Assembly (NCBI RefSeq): GCF_035222485.1
Contig: NC_085921.1
Coordinates: 2,976,001-3,040,000, forward strand
From: Podospora pseudoanserina
Taxonomy: Eukaryota; Ascomycota; Sordariomycetes; Sordariales; Podosporaceae
Length of the DNA stretch: 64,000 bases
Direction of reading: 5' to 3'
Shown one piece after another: positions 10,108-21,260 of the stretch. The position numbers and the translations under genes were made by a program. Position 1 is the stretch's first letter. Each line of letters begins with the position of its first letter. Below the pieces are notes generated by a model. The model searched no databases and was not told the DNA's origin. It saw nothing but the letters and a program-made list of their open reading frames with translations.

Positions 10108-11481
10108 TTAAAAGTCTTCGCCAACCATGGCCTTCTTGGTGCCAGTCCAACCATCGCGCTCGTAGTAGCGGAAAACTAGGTCATAATCCTCAAACTCGTG
10201 AATGATGCGGTCGATGCGGCGGTATCCATCAATCCGGTCCACTGTCTGCTTGACCAAGCTTCTCTGGTTGTCCTCGACATCAGCGCCATCGCTAGGGGTC
10301 GCGGGCTTATTCTTGGTCTGGAATAGGGTGACAGTGAAGCGACCAGGTCGGAAGATGTTGATTACGTGGTCAATGACCTCGGAAGTCTGGCGTCCATTCT
10401 GGCCACTCGGCACGTTGGTCTCGAACGAAGCGTATGAGCAAATGGGCTCCGGGGTGACATGGACAGTGAAGTAGTGCGCAGCTCTACTGGCAGCATCATC
10501 GCTGGACTTGGTGGGTGCAGGAATGACACCGTTGGCGGAATATCCGCAAGGGGTGAAAAGATATGAGTCGATGCGAGCCTCGGGGTAGACCGAGGTGGGA
10601 TAAACTTCAGCCAGACCACACTTGTTGGAAATGACAGTGCCGAGAGCATGGCCCTCACCAGATTTGTCAGAGTCCTCCAGGTACCACTGCTTGGCAAGGT
10701 CCTGGTCGAGATCCATCATCAAGATCTCGAGCGTCTCGTCATCGTTGTCGTCGAGGGATCCCACACAAGGCGCCACAATGCCTGTTGGGATCTTGGCGGA
10801 GCGGGTAGGGCTTCCGCCGGTGCTAGAGCTAGGGGTTCTAGGCGGGGTCAAGGTGGAAGTGGTAGGTGAGGTCATGTACAAATACCAATGATCCGCATTC
10901 ATGCGACCGACCAGATAGGCGCTACCATTCTCGAACAGTTCGTCCAGGAACTTGACCTCTTCCTTCCAGCTGGAGTGGGGGCCTTGCTGGCGATCAGGGA
11001 AGAGGAAGTTCTTGCGGCTGTAAAAGACACGGTGAGGTGTGGCGGCAACGCGCTCATCCTCCAGTGTCTTGACGTTGTGGAAAGGGAATCCGGCATCGAT
11101 AGCAGCGATGCGAAGAAGACGGCGCAGGCCCAGCAACAGGGTGGTGGTGCCGCAGGTCTTGAGGATAAGCTTGTGGGGGAACACAAACATGCTAGACTCG
11201 GAAAGGAGGTAGGCGTCAACGTGATCAGAGTTGACGATGGACAGGACCTTGCAGTTGACCATATCCAACATGCCCTCCCAGATGGAGGGGCTGACCGACT
11301 TCAGGCCATTCTCTTTGACCCCAGGAGGAAGAGTCTTGGCACTCGGCGCAAACCAGACCTCGAGAAGTTTCTCGGGTCCCTCAAAGGCGTTGGTGGAGTC
11401 CAAGTCAGCGGTAATCTCGTGGTTGATGGTGAGCTGGGTCTCCTCAGCGGCGGCGCTGTTGGTGACGTTGGTGGAAGTCAT
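10108..11481 (-). CDS. SPE2: S-adenosylmethionine decarboxylase proenzyme
   Basis: Makes decarboxylated AdoMet, the aminopropyl donor for spermidine and spermine, in the cytosol. It is a single exon of 457 aa, close to other fungal enzymes. The N-terminal FEGPEKLLEVWF carries the two conserved Glu (34 and 37). LSESSMF holds the self-cleavage site, Glu95-Ser96, where Ser96 becomes the pyruvoyl group. KTCGTTTLL carries the catalytic Cys110. The start is chosen because the family motif begins about 30 residues later and the leader upstream has no ATG for at least 250 bases. That leader contains no small upstream ORF next to the gene, unlike plant and mammalian AdoMetDC. Identification is firm. 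Confidence 0.95.
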   Translation of the reverse strand: MTSTNVTNSAAAEETQLTINHEITADLDSTNAFEGPEKLLEVWFAPSAKTLPPGVKENGLKSVSPSIWEGMLDMVNCKVLSIVNSDHVDAYLLSESSMFVFPHKLILKTCGTTTLLLGLRRLLRIAAIDAGFPFHNVKTLEDERVAATPHRVFYSRKNFLFPDRQQGPHSSWKEEVKFLDELFENGSAYLVGRMNADHWYLYMTSPTTSTLTPPRTPSSSTGGSPTRSAKIPTGIVAPCVGSLDDNDDETLEILMMDLDQDLAKQWYLEDSDKSGEGHALGTVISNKCGLAEVYPTSVYPEARIDSYLFTPCGYSANGVIPAPTKSSDDAASRAAHYFTVHVTPEPICSYASFETNVPSGQNGRQTSEVIDHVINIFRPGRFTVTLFQTKNKPATPSDGADVEDNQRSLVKQTVDRIDGYRRIDRIIHEFEDYDLVFRYYERDGWTGTKKAMVGEDF

Positions 11482-12621
11482 GTTTGGCGAGGTTTGGGGT
11501 GTGTCGGCTATGTTCTCTGGTGAAAACGTCCGCGGGACACTAGCTGCCGCTCAAACGAACCTTTAGGTCGCTTGAGAGAGTAGGCCCACAGGAAAGGGGT
11601 CTCGCTTTAGAGGCTGGCGACGCCAGCAGCAGGTGTTCGGGAGGTGGTATCTGAACGTCTCGCAAGCGGACGTTAGGGGGGGCGGGCACGGAGGGTGACG
11701 CGATAGCGCTTTGAGAGCGGAATGTTGGGCTTGCGCTTAAAACAGGCTGTTATTGCAGGTAAACCGATACCTGGGCGCGAGTATCGGAGGTGATGGTGGA
11801 GTAAACCAGGGAAGGGGTGATAGTGAAGCTATATCGTCGGGATCTAGATTCGAAGAGTTAGACTGGTGCTGGGAATCAGGGTATATGTAGGTCGCGCTGG
11901 AAGAAGCATTTAAACAAGGCTTGTCATGGGAAAGAAAATTGTGTGTTGAAACGGGAGGGATGATGAGCATACCAGGACCTTCCAATGGCTGTGCGCATCT
12001 CAAGATGGGATGGTCGTCGGTGGTGTTGAAAGTTTGCGCGGCAATGCGATAGGTGCAAAAGCTGTGGTGGGAAGCTCTCGAAGCTGCCCCTTGGCACGAC
12101 AGAATCGAATCGGTCGGAAGATCGGCAACAAGTGGTAGTGGTTTTCTCGTTTTGTTTGTAAGCAAGTAGGTCTACCTGGCTGTGAGCCAATGGTACAGGG
12201 GAAAAAATAAAAATATCCGGTTACTGAGAGAATTTTGGCATTTGGTTCTTCAAGTGGGATGTGATTCTTCTCTGCGTTTTTTTTTCTATGGATGGCGGGG
12301 TTTGCTCACCCCTGTCAGCCGTTGCCCAATGCTCCCCAGGTTGTGGAAGCTCAGGGAGGTGTGCCGGTCCCACTGTTAGTAGACCACACTCGTCCCCTCT
12401 GTCAACCCTGAGCACAACCCTAACAATGCTTCATCAACGATGATAAATTTTTGCCTTTCTCGACCACGGGCCGATAAGACCGTTTCATTGAAAAAGTCCC
12501 GTTACTTCATTGCCCTGACAGCTTACAACACGTGAACTCTGATAAGCCATTGAAGTTATCGCGATGGCATGGTGGGTTATGAATTGATCACCTACGACCC
12601 CTATGACTCTACCCTCCTACA
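11482..12621. other. Promoter and leader of SPE2; 3' flank of CFD1
   Basis: About 1.1 kb. A minus-strand frame of 142 codons (11737-12165) is Pro/Ser-rich without recognisable features and is most likely leader or promoter sequence. I see no RNA gene. Confidence 0.4.
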
Positions 12622-13621
12622 TCACGCGCCCCTTTGCTCAACTGCCGAAACAACATCAGCAGTAATCGTCTTGAATATCGGCGCCAACGAGCAGTCCTTG
12701 TACTTTAGTACCAGTTGCGCGGTATCTCTCTTAGCCTCCTCAGCCTCTGCCTCCTTGGCAGCTGCCGAGATATCTTGCCCATTAATAACTGTTCCCTCTG
12801 GATATCGCGGCCTCTTTCCCGTCTCGACCAAGACAATAAACTGCTGGTCGATGGGAACACGCCCCAAGAACTTGACATTGAAGTCATCAGCCATGACTTC
12901 ACCTCCTCCGCTGCCAAAAATGTTGGTGCACTCGCTGCAATTCGGGCAAACAAAGCCGCACATGTTCTCGACAACGCCCAATATACGGATCCCCGTCTTG
13001 GTGCAGAAGTTGAGTTCTTTCCTCACGTCGGCAGTAGCCACTGCCTGAGGGGTTGTCACAATTACCGCCCCGGCGACCTGATCTGGCCGTGCCTTTTGAA
13101 GCAGTGTCTCGGCAAGAGAGATGTGCTCATCACTCGTGCCAGGTGGTGTATCGATGAGAAGGTAGTCGAGCTCCTCCCAGAAGACATCTGACAAGAACTG
13201 GCGCACCATGGCTGTCTTTTTTGGCCCGCGCCATACCACAGCATCACCTCGCCCAGGGAGTAAAAACCCCAGACTCATGACCCGAAGTGAACCAAGTCCA
13301 GAAGTTGGATCGGCTTCATGGACAGTGATGGGTAGCCAGCCCCCGGGTGCCTGTGTCACTTTGGCATCCTCGATGGCAAACATGCGCGGTATCGATGGCC
13401 CCGTGAGGTCAACATCGAGAACACCGACCGAGTGGCCAGCTAATGAGAGTGACAATGCGAGCTGGGTAGTCACGGATGACTTTCCGACACCGCCCTTGCC
13501 CGAGAGGACCTGCAAATTCGTTAGTATGAGCTTGGTCATGATGGCCATGACGATGGCGGGGCAGAGTGCCAAGGTGGGGCAAACGGACAAGGACAATGTG
13601 TTTTATCTTGGATAGCGACAT
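12622..13621 (-). CDS. CFD1: Cytosolic Fe-S cluster assembly ATPase Cfd1 (NUBP2)
   Basis: P-loop scaffold of the cytosolic iron-sulfur assembly machinery, which works with Nbp35 to build 4Fe-4S clusters. Exon 1 (13589-13621) encodes [11 protein letters not shown]. The intron is 13510-13588 (GTCCGT donor, CTAAC branch, GCAG acceptor). Exon 2 continues with [12 protein letters not shown], giving 306 aa. Splicing is needed because an unspliced read gives a spurious N-terminus that breaks the nucleotide-binding strand. Visible motifs: deviant Walker A GKGGVGKS, switch I DVDLTGPS, Walker [14 protein letters not shown], and the cluster-binding CxxC in CPNCSEC near residue 200. An in-frame ATG at 13636 would add five residues (MHIYR). 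Identification is firm. Confidence 0.93.
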
Positions 13622-13636
13622 TCGATATATGTGCAA

Positions 13637-14482
13637 AAGTCGAACTTTGGTATTGAGGTCCAGTGCTTACTGAGAGTTTGACCAAATGCGTCTCCGTCAG
13701 GGTGGTTGAAAGAGCGCCATCTTGAAAGTCGAAAGGCTTCTTGGGAAATGGTTAGTTTGCCTCCCAAAATCGAGGTGCCCCTCCACCCACCGATTTGCGG
13801 CCTGTATCGGCGCTTGCTTTATCAGCAGCCAGCAACCCCCATGCCAGTTGCTCATATCGGATGAGCTGCTCAATGACTTTGCTCAAGGCAATCCTTCTAA
13901 CTTACATGTATTGCAGGCACGGTGAGTAAGAATTTGTCTTGATTGGAATGCGCGTCAATGTAAAAACCTACCATTTGACTCGGCCATGGCGTACAGTAAC
14001 TCACCTTACCCAGCTTAGACCCAAGATTCGCTGAGATTGGTCCGTGCTCACGGCCCGGCGGCAAGCTCCAACGACACTGGATACATGCATCTATCTCACG
14101 CTCGACAAACGTATGGTTTCTGTGTGCAAGTAAATACCTCGCACGTATACCAAAGCCCCTCGAGATGAGTCGTTTGTGACTCTGATCCATATAGCCATGA
14201 CACCACCATTCTCCCCGTGGCCAAACCCTCGCTCCGCTGCATGCGTAAAGAGCTCCCGCTGTTCAGACAAACTCATGACACAAGCGGTCTGGATCTCCGT
14301 CTGATATCCTCCTCGATCATGTACGATAACTATCACAAGCGTGAAGCATAGCGGAATATGGTGCCAACATGTCCTTGTCCATAGTCCTCTGGAACCAGTA
14401 TATAGTCGTGCACTACCCCCCAAAGCTTGGTTGGCTCCTCTCCAGGAACTTTGCAGCAGAGATTCAAATCTAAACTTACAAA
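13637..14482. other. Intergenic between CFD1 and the secreted-protein cluster
   Basis: No convincing gene. A TATATA element lies at about 14397, some 85 bases before the first secreted-protein copy. Confidence 0.45.
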
Positions 14483-15012
14483 ATGTTGCCTATCGTCACC
14501 TACCTCGTCAGCATGCTGGCACTGATCAGCACCGTGTACAGCACCCCCGCCGTTGTCGACAACTCACTCTCCCTTCACAACACCTTATTCCTCGCTGCTT
14601 ATGACGACTCGGAGTATATCCTGGAATGGATCTGCGATCATGATACCTCGCCAGCCCACCAAAACCCCATCCGGGACGGAGTTGATTACCTACGTTCGTT
14701 GCAAGAGACACCCAGACCACGCACGACGCAAAAGGTTGTGGTCGCGTAAGCTGCTCTTGGAGAAGCGCAATTACTTGGTGTAACGAGGTAGGTTCAAACC
14801 GCCAGAGAGTCATCCTCGGGGACCTTCTACATTCTACTGACATCCAACCACCACAGAACTTCAACACTGGTATCGAGACTATGTGGGAGCACATTGCCGC
14901 AGGTGCCGAGAGTCTGCTCACGAAGTGCTCTTACAACAACGGTCGCGGGGTGAATGGAGTGGCGCGTTATAGCACCCACTGGTTTGTGAAAGTTTGGGTC
15001 AACGACTGTTGA
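14483..15012 (+). pseudogene. Small secreted cysteine-rich protein, copy 1 (broken)
   Basis: First of three tandem relatives. It has a good signal peptide (MLPIVTYLVSMLALISTVYS), the family core containing GRVSC and an intron at the same place as in the intact copy 2, and it ends at 15012. It looks broken, with about one break in the coding sequence, and is otherwise well kept, so the loss is probably recent. TATA element about 85 bases upstream of the start. Confidence 0.6.
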
Positions 15013-15552
15013 TGGCGGGTTGTTGAAGTCAGTCTTGGCGAGGGAGCATAGAAGGTTTGTCGTAAATTTGCGACTCAATATACCTGCACTGGTTGCCGAG
15101 CTGCGTTCTTGAGTATGGCAAACAAATGATGTGATATAGATGTCGGCCGTGAAGTTGTAAAGAGAGATGATCAATAAAGTGCCCTTTCTACGGTTGCTGT
15201 GGCCCAAACCAAAATAACCCGTCCTCCGGCCAATGTCTCCGAATCTCGGCCGCAACATTTGTGTTCAAGTTCCTGCTCTTCCGTGAACAATGAGGTAGTC
15301 TTCATTTGCTTTGATATCTTGCTTCTCTCGGCCGAAGGGCCCCTGCTTATCGAACGTTTGTTCGTCAAGGAGCAACAAGATTTCCGCCCGATGTCTTCTC
15401 CGCGGTTCAGCAGCGGCAGCTGTCCAAGGTGGCAGCAGCGGGATGCTCCTGCCAGCCGTGCCCCTAACCAGTATCTATATCCATGGTTTCCCCCAGCTCT
15501 CGGTCCTTCCCCTCCTTTCTAAACCATCAAACACACACTCACCATTTGCACA
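15013..15552. other. Intergenic between copies 1 and 2
   Basis: Holds the promoter of copy 2, with TATATC near 15476. Nothing else is recognised. Confidence 0.4.
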
Positions 15553-16043
15553 ATGCTATCTATCCTCACCATCGTCGCTAGCGCGCTGGCCCTCTCAAGC
15601 GTGGCCTACTGCGCCCCCGCTGAACTCGCCCCCTCCAATGGCACCGCCACGGTCTCAAAATACACTGTATACTACGAGTGTAACCCATCCAACCTGAAGT
15701 GGGCCGAAATCAAGAACATCCAGATCGGCCGCGATTATCTAAACGGGCTCCCGGGTAAGGCCAAAATCGCCGGAGGCAAGCACTGCGACCGCGTCAGCTG
15801 CTCGTATAACTCGGCCATTTTCTACTGCAACGACGTGGGTGATCCTGCTGTTTTCGGTTTATTGCTTCTCTTCAAAGTTGACGCTGATTGTGACAGGATG
15901 ATAACGAGAAGGAGGTCGAGTGGGAGAGGCTCGCCGAATTCACCTCACTGCTTCTTGACAAGTGTGGTGATAAGAGCGTGGTGAAGGGCAGGGTGTTCGA
16001 TAGGCCTAACTGGCATACTGAGGTTCAGGGTGAAGCTTGCTAA
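15553..16043 (+). CDS. Small secreted cysteine-rich protein, copy 2 (intact)
   Basis: Two exons (15553-15834 and 15897-16043; intron of 62 nt, GTGGGT to GACAG) give 142 aa. Residues 1-20 form a signal peptide (MLSILTIVASALALSSVAYC-APAE). The mature part has six cysteines, in YYEC, KHC, VSC, FYC, DKC and the C-terminal EAC, so three disulfides are likely. The core is CDRVSCSYNSAIFYCND, which I recognise as a recurring pattern in small secreted ascomycete proteins of unknown function. One N-glycosylation sequon (NGT) lies early in the mature part. Effector-like by size, secretion and cysteines, but no function can be read. TATA element about 76 bases upstream. It is flanked on both sides by broken relatives in the same orientation, so it arose by tandem duplication. 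Confidence 0.8.
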
Positions 16044-16777
16044 GGGTGGCGGGGTGAAGTAGTTGGGTGTTAAGTAACACAGGGACGAGCATAGACTTGT
16101 AGTTTCGCGCGGAGCCGCGACTGAATGCATTTGCGCTGGTTTAGCACGGTTTCTTGAGAGTGGTATTTTATTACAAGAACTGTGATTGTCCATTTCGTGT
16201 CGTGGTTTCTTCCCCATCGAGTATTACCAACTTGCCTGGTCTCCAGGGAGCAGCGGACGTAATCGGCGTCTCATACTGACTCCGGATATATTCCAGTATC
16301 CGACTATCTGCTTAAGGAGTGACAGACGTCGAGTTACTAGCTCAACTTTCTCATTACCTTCTAAAAATTTCTCCCTATTGTAGAACAAACTGTCAAAGTT
16401 TTCGCCCGAAATAATCTCCAAAGCCAGGCCCCCACTTCAGGTCTTCTCATGGAGCAGGTCATCATCTTTCCTTGATTCACTTGAACACGGTCTCTGTGAG
16501 ATACCACATCTAGGAGTCGGCCGTAAACCATGCAAGTGAAAACGATCAGTTGTCTACCACCTTGGAAGAGCAATCACAACGACAGAATAGAGCATGAATA
16601 GCACAAGAAGTGGGGCCAGAAGTTGAAGGAGGGCAGTGAATGATAGCAACTGTCTGCCTTGATCCTTGTATTCCGTATATATACCTAAATCACAGGTAAG
16701 TTGACGAACTCTTCTCCTTCTCTACACGCCACCCAACCCAACCGACTTACAGTTGCTTCCGACACACAGATTACACC
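16044..16777. other. Intergenic between copies 2 and 3
   Basis: Contains TATATATA at about 16675-16682, the likely core promoter of copy 3. Nothing else is recognised. Confidence 0.4.
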
Positions 16778-17317
16778 ATATTGGCTGTTCTCACCCTTAC
16801 CACCAGCATGCTGACCGTGACCTACAGCGTCCCATCTTTCCACGACATCACCTCTCTCCACAACAGCACCTCGCTCCACAACAGCACCTCGCTCCACAAC
16901 AGCACTTCCTTAGACAACAGCTCGGCTCCGACTTTGAGCAACAACGATATCTATCCCAAGAGCTCCAGATATTATATATGCAAAATGGAGGGCCCCGATC
17001 AACGAGATCGGCCACGGACTCGAATACCTATATGACCTGCAGCCCAGCCTAGCGAGGATTGGCGAGGGCAGACACTGCGGCCGCGTCAGCTGCGAGTGGG
17101 GGTCGGCCATCTTTTTCTGCAATGATGATGTAGGTTCATGTCGCGAATGGCCAGGTTGACGTTGTTGAGATCCGTTGCTGATATGAGTTTATCGTAGACG
17201 AACCGCGGCAAGGTAGTTGAATGGCCTCAGATTGCCGATGCCGCTTCGCTCCTCATCGACACATGCAGGGATACTTCTGAGGTGACTGTGAAGGGCAAGG
17301 TGTACTTCACGAAGTAA
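16778..17317 (+). pseudogene. Small secreted cysteine-rich protein, copy 3 (broken)
   Basis: Third tandem relative, ending at 17317. It keeps the family core (GRVSC and a following Cys-Asn-Asp), the intron position, and a short repeat of the type SLHNST near the N-terminus that is not in the other copies. It looks broken in about two places and so is older or less constrained than copy 1. Confidence 0.55.
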
Positions 17318-17772
17318 CTGGCATGTTGAGGTTGTCGGAAGTGTCAGTAATTGCTAAATGGGTTGGTTTGGATTCACGATGCTAGAGCAGGTGGTTTAAG
17401 GTTGAGGATGTGGCTGATAATACATGGGCACTGGTTACTGGATTGTTCTTCTGTCTTTGTCTGCTCTGCTGTAGTGATGCTCAGTAAATGTGGTGACGAT
17501 TAAGGGGGCCCCACTATAAAGGTATAAGCCAGGGGCGGCCCACTCCCAAGGGAGGGTCCGTGTCGACGCGCCAACAAGATCCGGGCTGTCCCAAGAAACT
17601 TGACGGCGCCGCATTTGGTCGACCCCAAAGCGAACCTGGTTTCTGGGTCAGATAACGTGTCATATCATTCCCAGTTTTTATCCTCGAGCATTCTTGTTGC
17701 AGTATCTTCACAATTGGGCCATCAACGGTTCTCAGAATGTCAGACTGATCATGACAGTGGCCGCCAATCAGC
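17318..17772. other. Intergenic, promoter of the next gene
   Basis: No gene seen; probably the 5' leader and promoter of the gene starting at 17773. Confidence 0.4.
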
Positions 17773-20262
17773 ATGGACGATCCATGGCGCTCACCATGGA
17801 CTGCGACCGACGTCGACCCCGACAAAGACCACAAGCTTCCCTCTCCCTCTCTCTCCAAATCCGACCTCGCTCCTCCACCGCGCGCGCTTCTCTCGGGCAC
17901 CAGCTCTCCACGACTCTCGGCGGCAGTCGAATCTTCGCCATGGGGCGATGACGGGGATGGCTTCGGGGACTGGGCCGACGCTTCGACACCGGCGGCCGAT
18001 ACCTCCTCGGTTCATTCGGGATGGGGCGGTGGGTGGGCAACGAGTCCGAATCTTGCGGCCGTTCGACGAGACGATGATTCTGGCAGGTTAAGCCCAATCG
18101 CGTGGCCTGGTAACATTGCGACGCCAAAACCAGCAAACGGCTCCGCCTTTCGACAACCCTCGCCCGATCCCTGGGCAACCGAGTCTTCGTTCGACAAACC
18201 GCCAGCGGAAATCGACGCACCCCAAGTAATCGTCGATCTTGCCTCTCCTCGAGCGACGCACTTCGAGACGCTGAAAGCCACAACCGGTTTGGGGGCGATT
18301 GGCCTGGATGCTGGATGGGATAGTGCCTCGGTGGAAGAGAACAGAGAAGGATCAACCGAGGTCACGGATCCCCAGAATCATGAAGAAAAGCGAGTAGAGG
18401 ATCCGGCACAGCTTCCGCGGCACAATGGCGAGTTTCGCTCGTACACTCCGTCGAACGAAGGGACAGATCACGACGATGATCATCAAGACTCGCCCATAAC
18501 GTCCATTGACGAGGACCACAGAGGCCGTCAACGAGAACCGGCCCGGCCTGCTGGTAAGGTCCAGGAGCTGGTCGTCAAGTTCGATGGTCTTGCCAAGGCT
18601 AAGAGCCAGGAGAGCTTGCGTGTCCCTCGGTCGAAGAGCAGCGGCAGTGGCAGTGTGGGCAAACGGGATGCCTCGAGTGACAATGGTGATTTTGGTGACT
18701 TCGAGGATACAGAGGACGTCAAATCACAGCCACCCCCAGATCCCGTGAAACAACCGGTGGCACCTCAGAGTTCGGAAGACGCGGAACGACCTGTCACACC
18801 TCCCTCATCGCAAGACCTAAAGTCACCACTCACTCCTCCTTCATCAAAGTCAAAATGTGAAGACGAAACTCCCACAAAGCGATCTCCCCAGGTAAAGTCC
18901 AGTGGCGTTGCTTCCCCCGAAGTTCCTATCAGACCGAAAATCGTCCGTCCGACCTTTGAAGTCAATTTGGACCAAGTTGGTGAACTTTTCGAGTCGATGA
19001 AAGTTCCTGTTAAACTGCCCATCATCAGTATTGATGGTGAGATTGCGGAGCGTGTCATCACCGACAGCTTCAACGAGATATCTGAACGAAAGCTGTGGTA
19101 CCGTTTGTCTCGGTTGGGATCGGCGAGGAGACACGATGCTGCAGATGAAGACAGCTATAGACGGATCACTTGGCCGACGTCCACAGTTCGTCAGGAAGTC
19201 ATTACAATCGTCCGCCGGTGGATGGAGGAAGACTCCATTGCTGGCCGAGTGGCTCTTGGCGGAGGCATATCCAAGACTCAGAAGAATATGTTCGGCTGGG
19301 ATTCCTCTGCCGAGCCTGTTGGTCTGGATGCTGTCTTTGGCAAGCGAAAACAGGAATCTAGGGCAGCTCCACCGCAGCCGATCCAGATCTCAGATTCCCT
19401 GGCGTCTTTTCTTGAACCACCAACTCCTACGACGTCTAGATCAGCCCACAGTGTCGCATCACCCCCACCAGCTGTACAAAGCCCGCCGGTTGCTTCCTTC
19501 GGGTGGAGTGAGAGCCCTGCATTTGCTCCCACGCCAACTGCAACCCTTGCACCACCCCCACGACCATCAACAGGCGGGAGCGCGCCCTCAGCCTTACCGT
19601 CAACAGCAGGTCATTCACGTACCGCCTCGCAGCCGGCAGTGTTCTGTGCTCCAACAGCATTTTCACCTGCGCCAATAGCCGAAGCAAACCATGACGATGG
19701 AGAAGACGATGATGAAGACTGGGGTGAAATGGTCTCTTCACCAGTTGAGTCAAAGCCCGCTGGATCCCAGAGCTTGGATTATGCCTTTGCGGCCCCAATT
19801 GCTCCTCCTACCTCAGCATCTACACTGTCAGACCCTGAAGCGACTGGTGAAACTAGACCTTCTGCGAGCGACCCATGGTCAACAATGGACTTTTCGATGT
19901 TTGACGCTCCAGCTCCGGCTTTGTCTCAGTCCAAAGCGCCAGCCGCTCTACCGACGCCTTCAGATACACCTCTCGCCTTCTCGCCCATAGTTGTGACATT
20001 TCCGCTGTCTCTTTCAGAAACGCCCACACCGTCACCAACATTCACGCCACCAACACAAACTTCACCACCTCCACCAAGGGGACTTCTCAGCGCACGACCT
20101 TTTACACCATCAGTGCCATCGCGGCTGTCAGAGCACATGTCCGTGCCACCAGATCCTGTTCCCCCCATCCAGGATCCCATCCACGATCTGACTACGAGTG
20201 ACGATGAAGTGGCTAAACAGATCATCGCAAACCTCCCCGACCTGTCATACATGTTGCGATGA
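17773..20262 (+). CDS. Conserved disordered protein with acidic DFGDF/DPW motifs
   Basis: Single exon of 829 aa. Most of it is low-complexity Pro/Ser/Asp sequence. It carries repeated tryptophan/acidic motifs (DPWRSPW, DGFGDWAD, SPDPWATE, GDFGDFEDTE, DEDWGEMVSSP, SDPWSTMDFSMF). One folded-looking part lies at residues 390-530 (FEVNLDQVGELFESMKVPV ... KLWYRLSRLGS ... EVITIVRRWMEED ... KNMFGWDSSAEP). DPW and GDF-type acidic motifs are known clathrin-adaptor and appendage-binding peptides, as in aftiphilin, so a role in vesicle coat traffic is a reasonable but unproven guess. In databases such proteins tend to carry unrelated automatic names, which I do not follow. Confidence 0.8.
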   Translation: MDDPWRSPWTATDVDPDKDHKLPSPSLSKSDLAPPPRALLSGTSSPRLSAAVESSPWGDDGDGFGDWADASTPAADTSSVHSGWGGGWATSPNLAAVRRDDDSGRLSPIAWPGNIATPKPANGSAFRQPSPDPWATESSFDKPPAEIDAPQVIVDLASPRATHFETLKATTGLGAIGLDAGWDSASVEENREGSTEVTDPQNHEEKRVEDPAQLPRHNGEFRSYTPSNEGTDHDDDHQDSPITSIDEDHRGRQREPARPAGKVQELVVKFDGLAKAKSQESLRVPRSKSSGSGSVGKRDASSDNGDFGDFEDTEDVKSQPPPDPVKQPVAPQSSEDAERPVTPPSSQDLKSPLTPPSSKSKCEDETPTKRSPQVKSSGVASPEVPIRPKIVRPTFEVNLDQVGELFESMKVPVKLPIISIDGEIAERVITDSFNEISERKLWYRLSRLGSARRHDAADEDSYRRITWPTSTVRQEVITIVRRWMEEDSIAGRVALGGGISKTQKNMFGWDSSAEPVGLDAVFGKRKQESRAAPPQPIQISDSLASFLEPPTPTTSRSAHSVASPPPAVQSPPVASFGWSESPAFAPTPTATLAPPPRPSTGGSAPSALPSTAGHSRTASQPAVFCAPTAFSPAPIAEANHDDGEDDDEDWGEMVSSPVESKPAGSQSLDYAFAAPIAPPTSASTLSDPEATGETRPSASDPWSTMDFSMFDAPAPALSQSKAPAALPTPSDTPLAFSPIVVTFPLSLSETPTPSPTFTPPTQTSPPPPRGLLSARPFTPSVPSRLSEHMSVPPDPVPPIQDPIHDLTTSDDEVAKQIIANLPDLSYMLR

Positions 20263-21260
20263 TACATCGAGAAGACGGCACTCCTTTGCAAATAATAATG
20301 TATGTATGTACCTAGGCATCAAGCCAACTGTGGCTGGTTCTGTTCATGAGTATAATGCATGGTTTTGGCGTTTTGGATTTTGCGCAAAACACCCGGAAAT
20401 AGCTGGTATTTTTCGGCCGGTGAGATGTCAGGAGTATATATACCGAGCATGGAGTTTTTGATAGCAATTCAAATCCTTGATCTTCACATGCTCATGACTT
20501 TTACCAGGGCAGTTCCTATCCCAAGCGCTAGAATACTTTTCCTCAGAAAATATCGCAGTTTCCCATTGTGCGGTAGCGTCGCGTATTCGCCCTTTTTCAT
20601 GCATCTTTTGCATGGATATCCACCCTCGGAAATCTGTTCCCTTGGCTGGAAGAGGGCCAGCCTACCAGAATGCGTTCGGAGTCGCGAGAAGTGCGCGAAC
20701 AACCCCGGCTGTTGGTCAACTTGGCTTCTTCAAGCTCCTCTCCCCCGCCTTGCTCCCCCCAGGCACCCCCAGGCCCCCCCACCACCGTTCACCCGTTACA
20801 GGGGACGCAATGGCGTCTCCCCGCACTCTTGGGAGGTTGATCCCCGTCAGCCAAGACGGCCAAGCACTACCCCAGACTTTTAGCCATCTGGGGCTGCTAC
20901 GTATCAGAACCTGAAGATTTCCAAAGCCGAAGCTGATACCCGGTCACACCCACTTGGGGGCTCGCCCTTCGCATGTGGTAGGACCCCAGGATGTCGATGC
21001 CATCATGGATGTTGGGTCTTTGCACCGAAAGCCGACTGGAGGCTCTGCGGCCCCTCTGCGCCGGCTCTTGGTTGACAGCTGGGACTAGGCCGTGGGAATG
21101 GAGTGGAGATATCAAACTGCTAGCTCAACTTGGATATCGCTCGCGTTTCCGAGATGTTGGGTTTTCAAAGTGATATAAGCCATGATTGAGAAGTCTTTTC
21201 GGTGATTGTTTGGGCAGAGAACTCAGTCTTCATCTCACCTGTCATACACACACAAGAGAG
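20263..21260. other. Intergenic, no gene seen
   Basis: About 1 kb holding the end of the previous transcript and the CYP53 promoter. Frames here show no protein features. Confidence 0.45.

Noticed and set aside
11737-12165. Possible upstream ORF controlling SPE2
   Set aside because: Too long and far away, Pro/Ser-rich, and the 250 bases next to the SPE2 start have no ATG, so there is no sign of a polyamine-responsive uORF.
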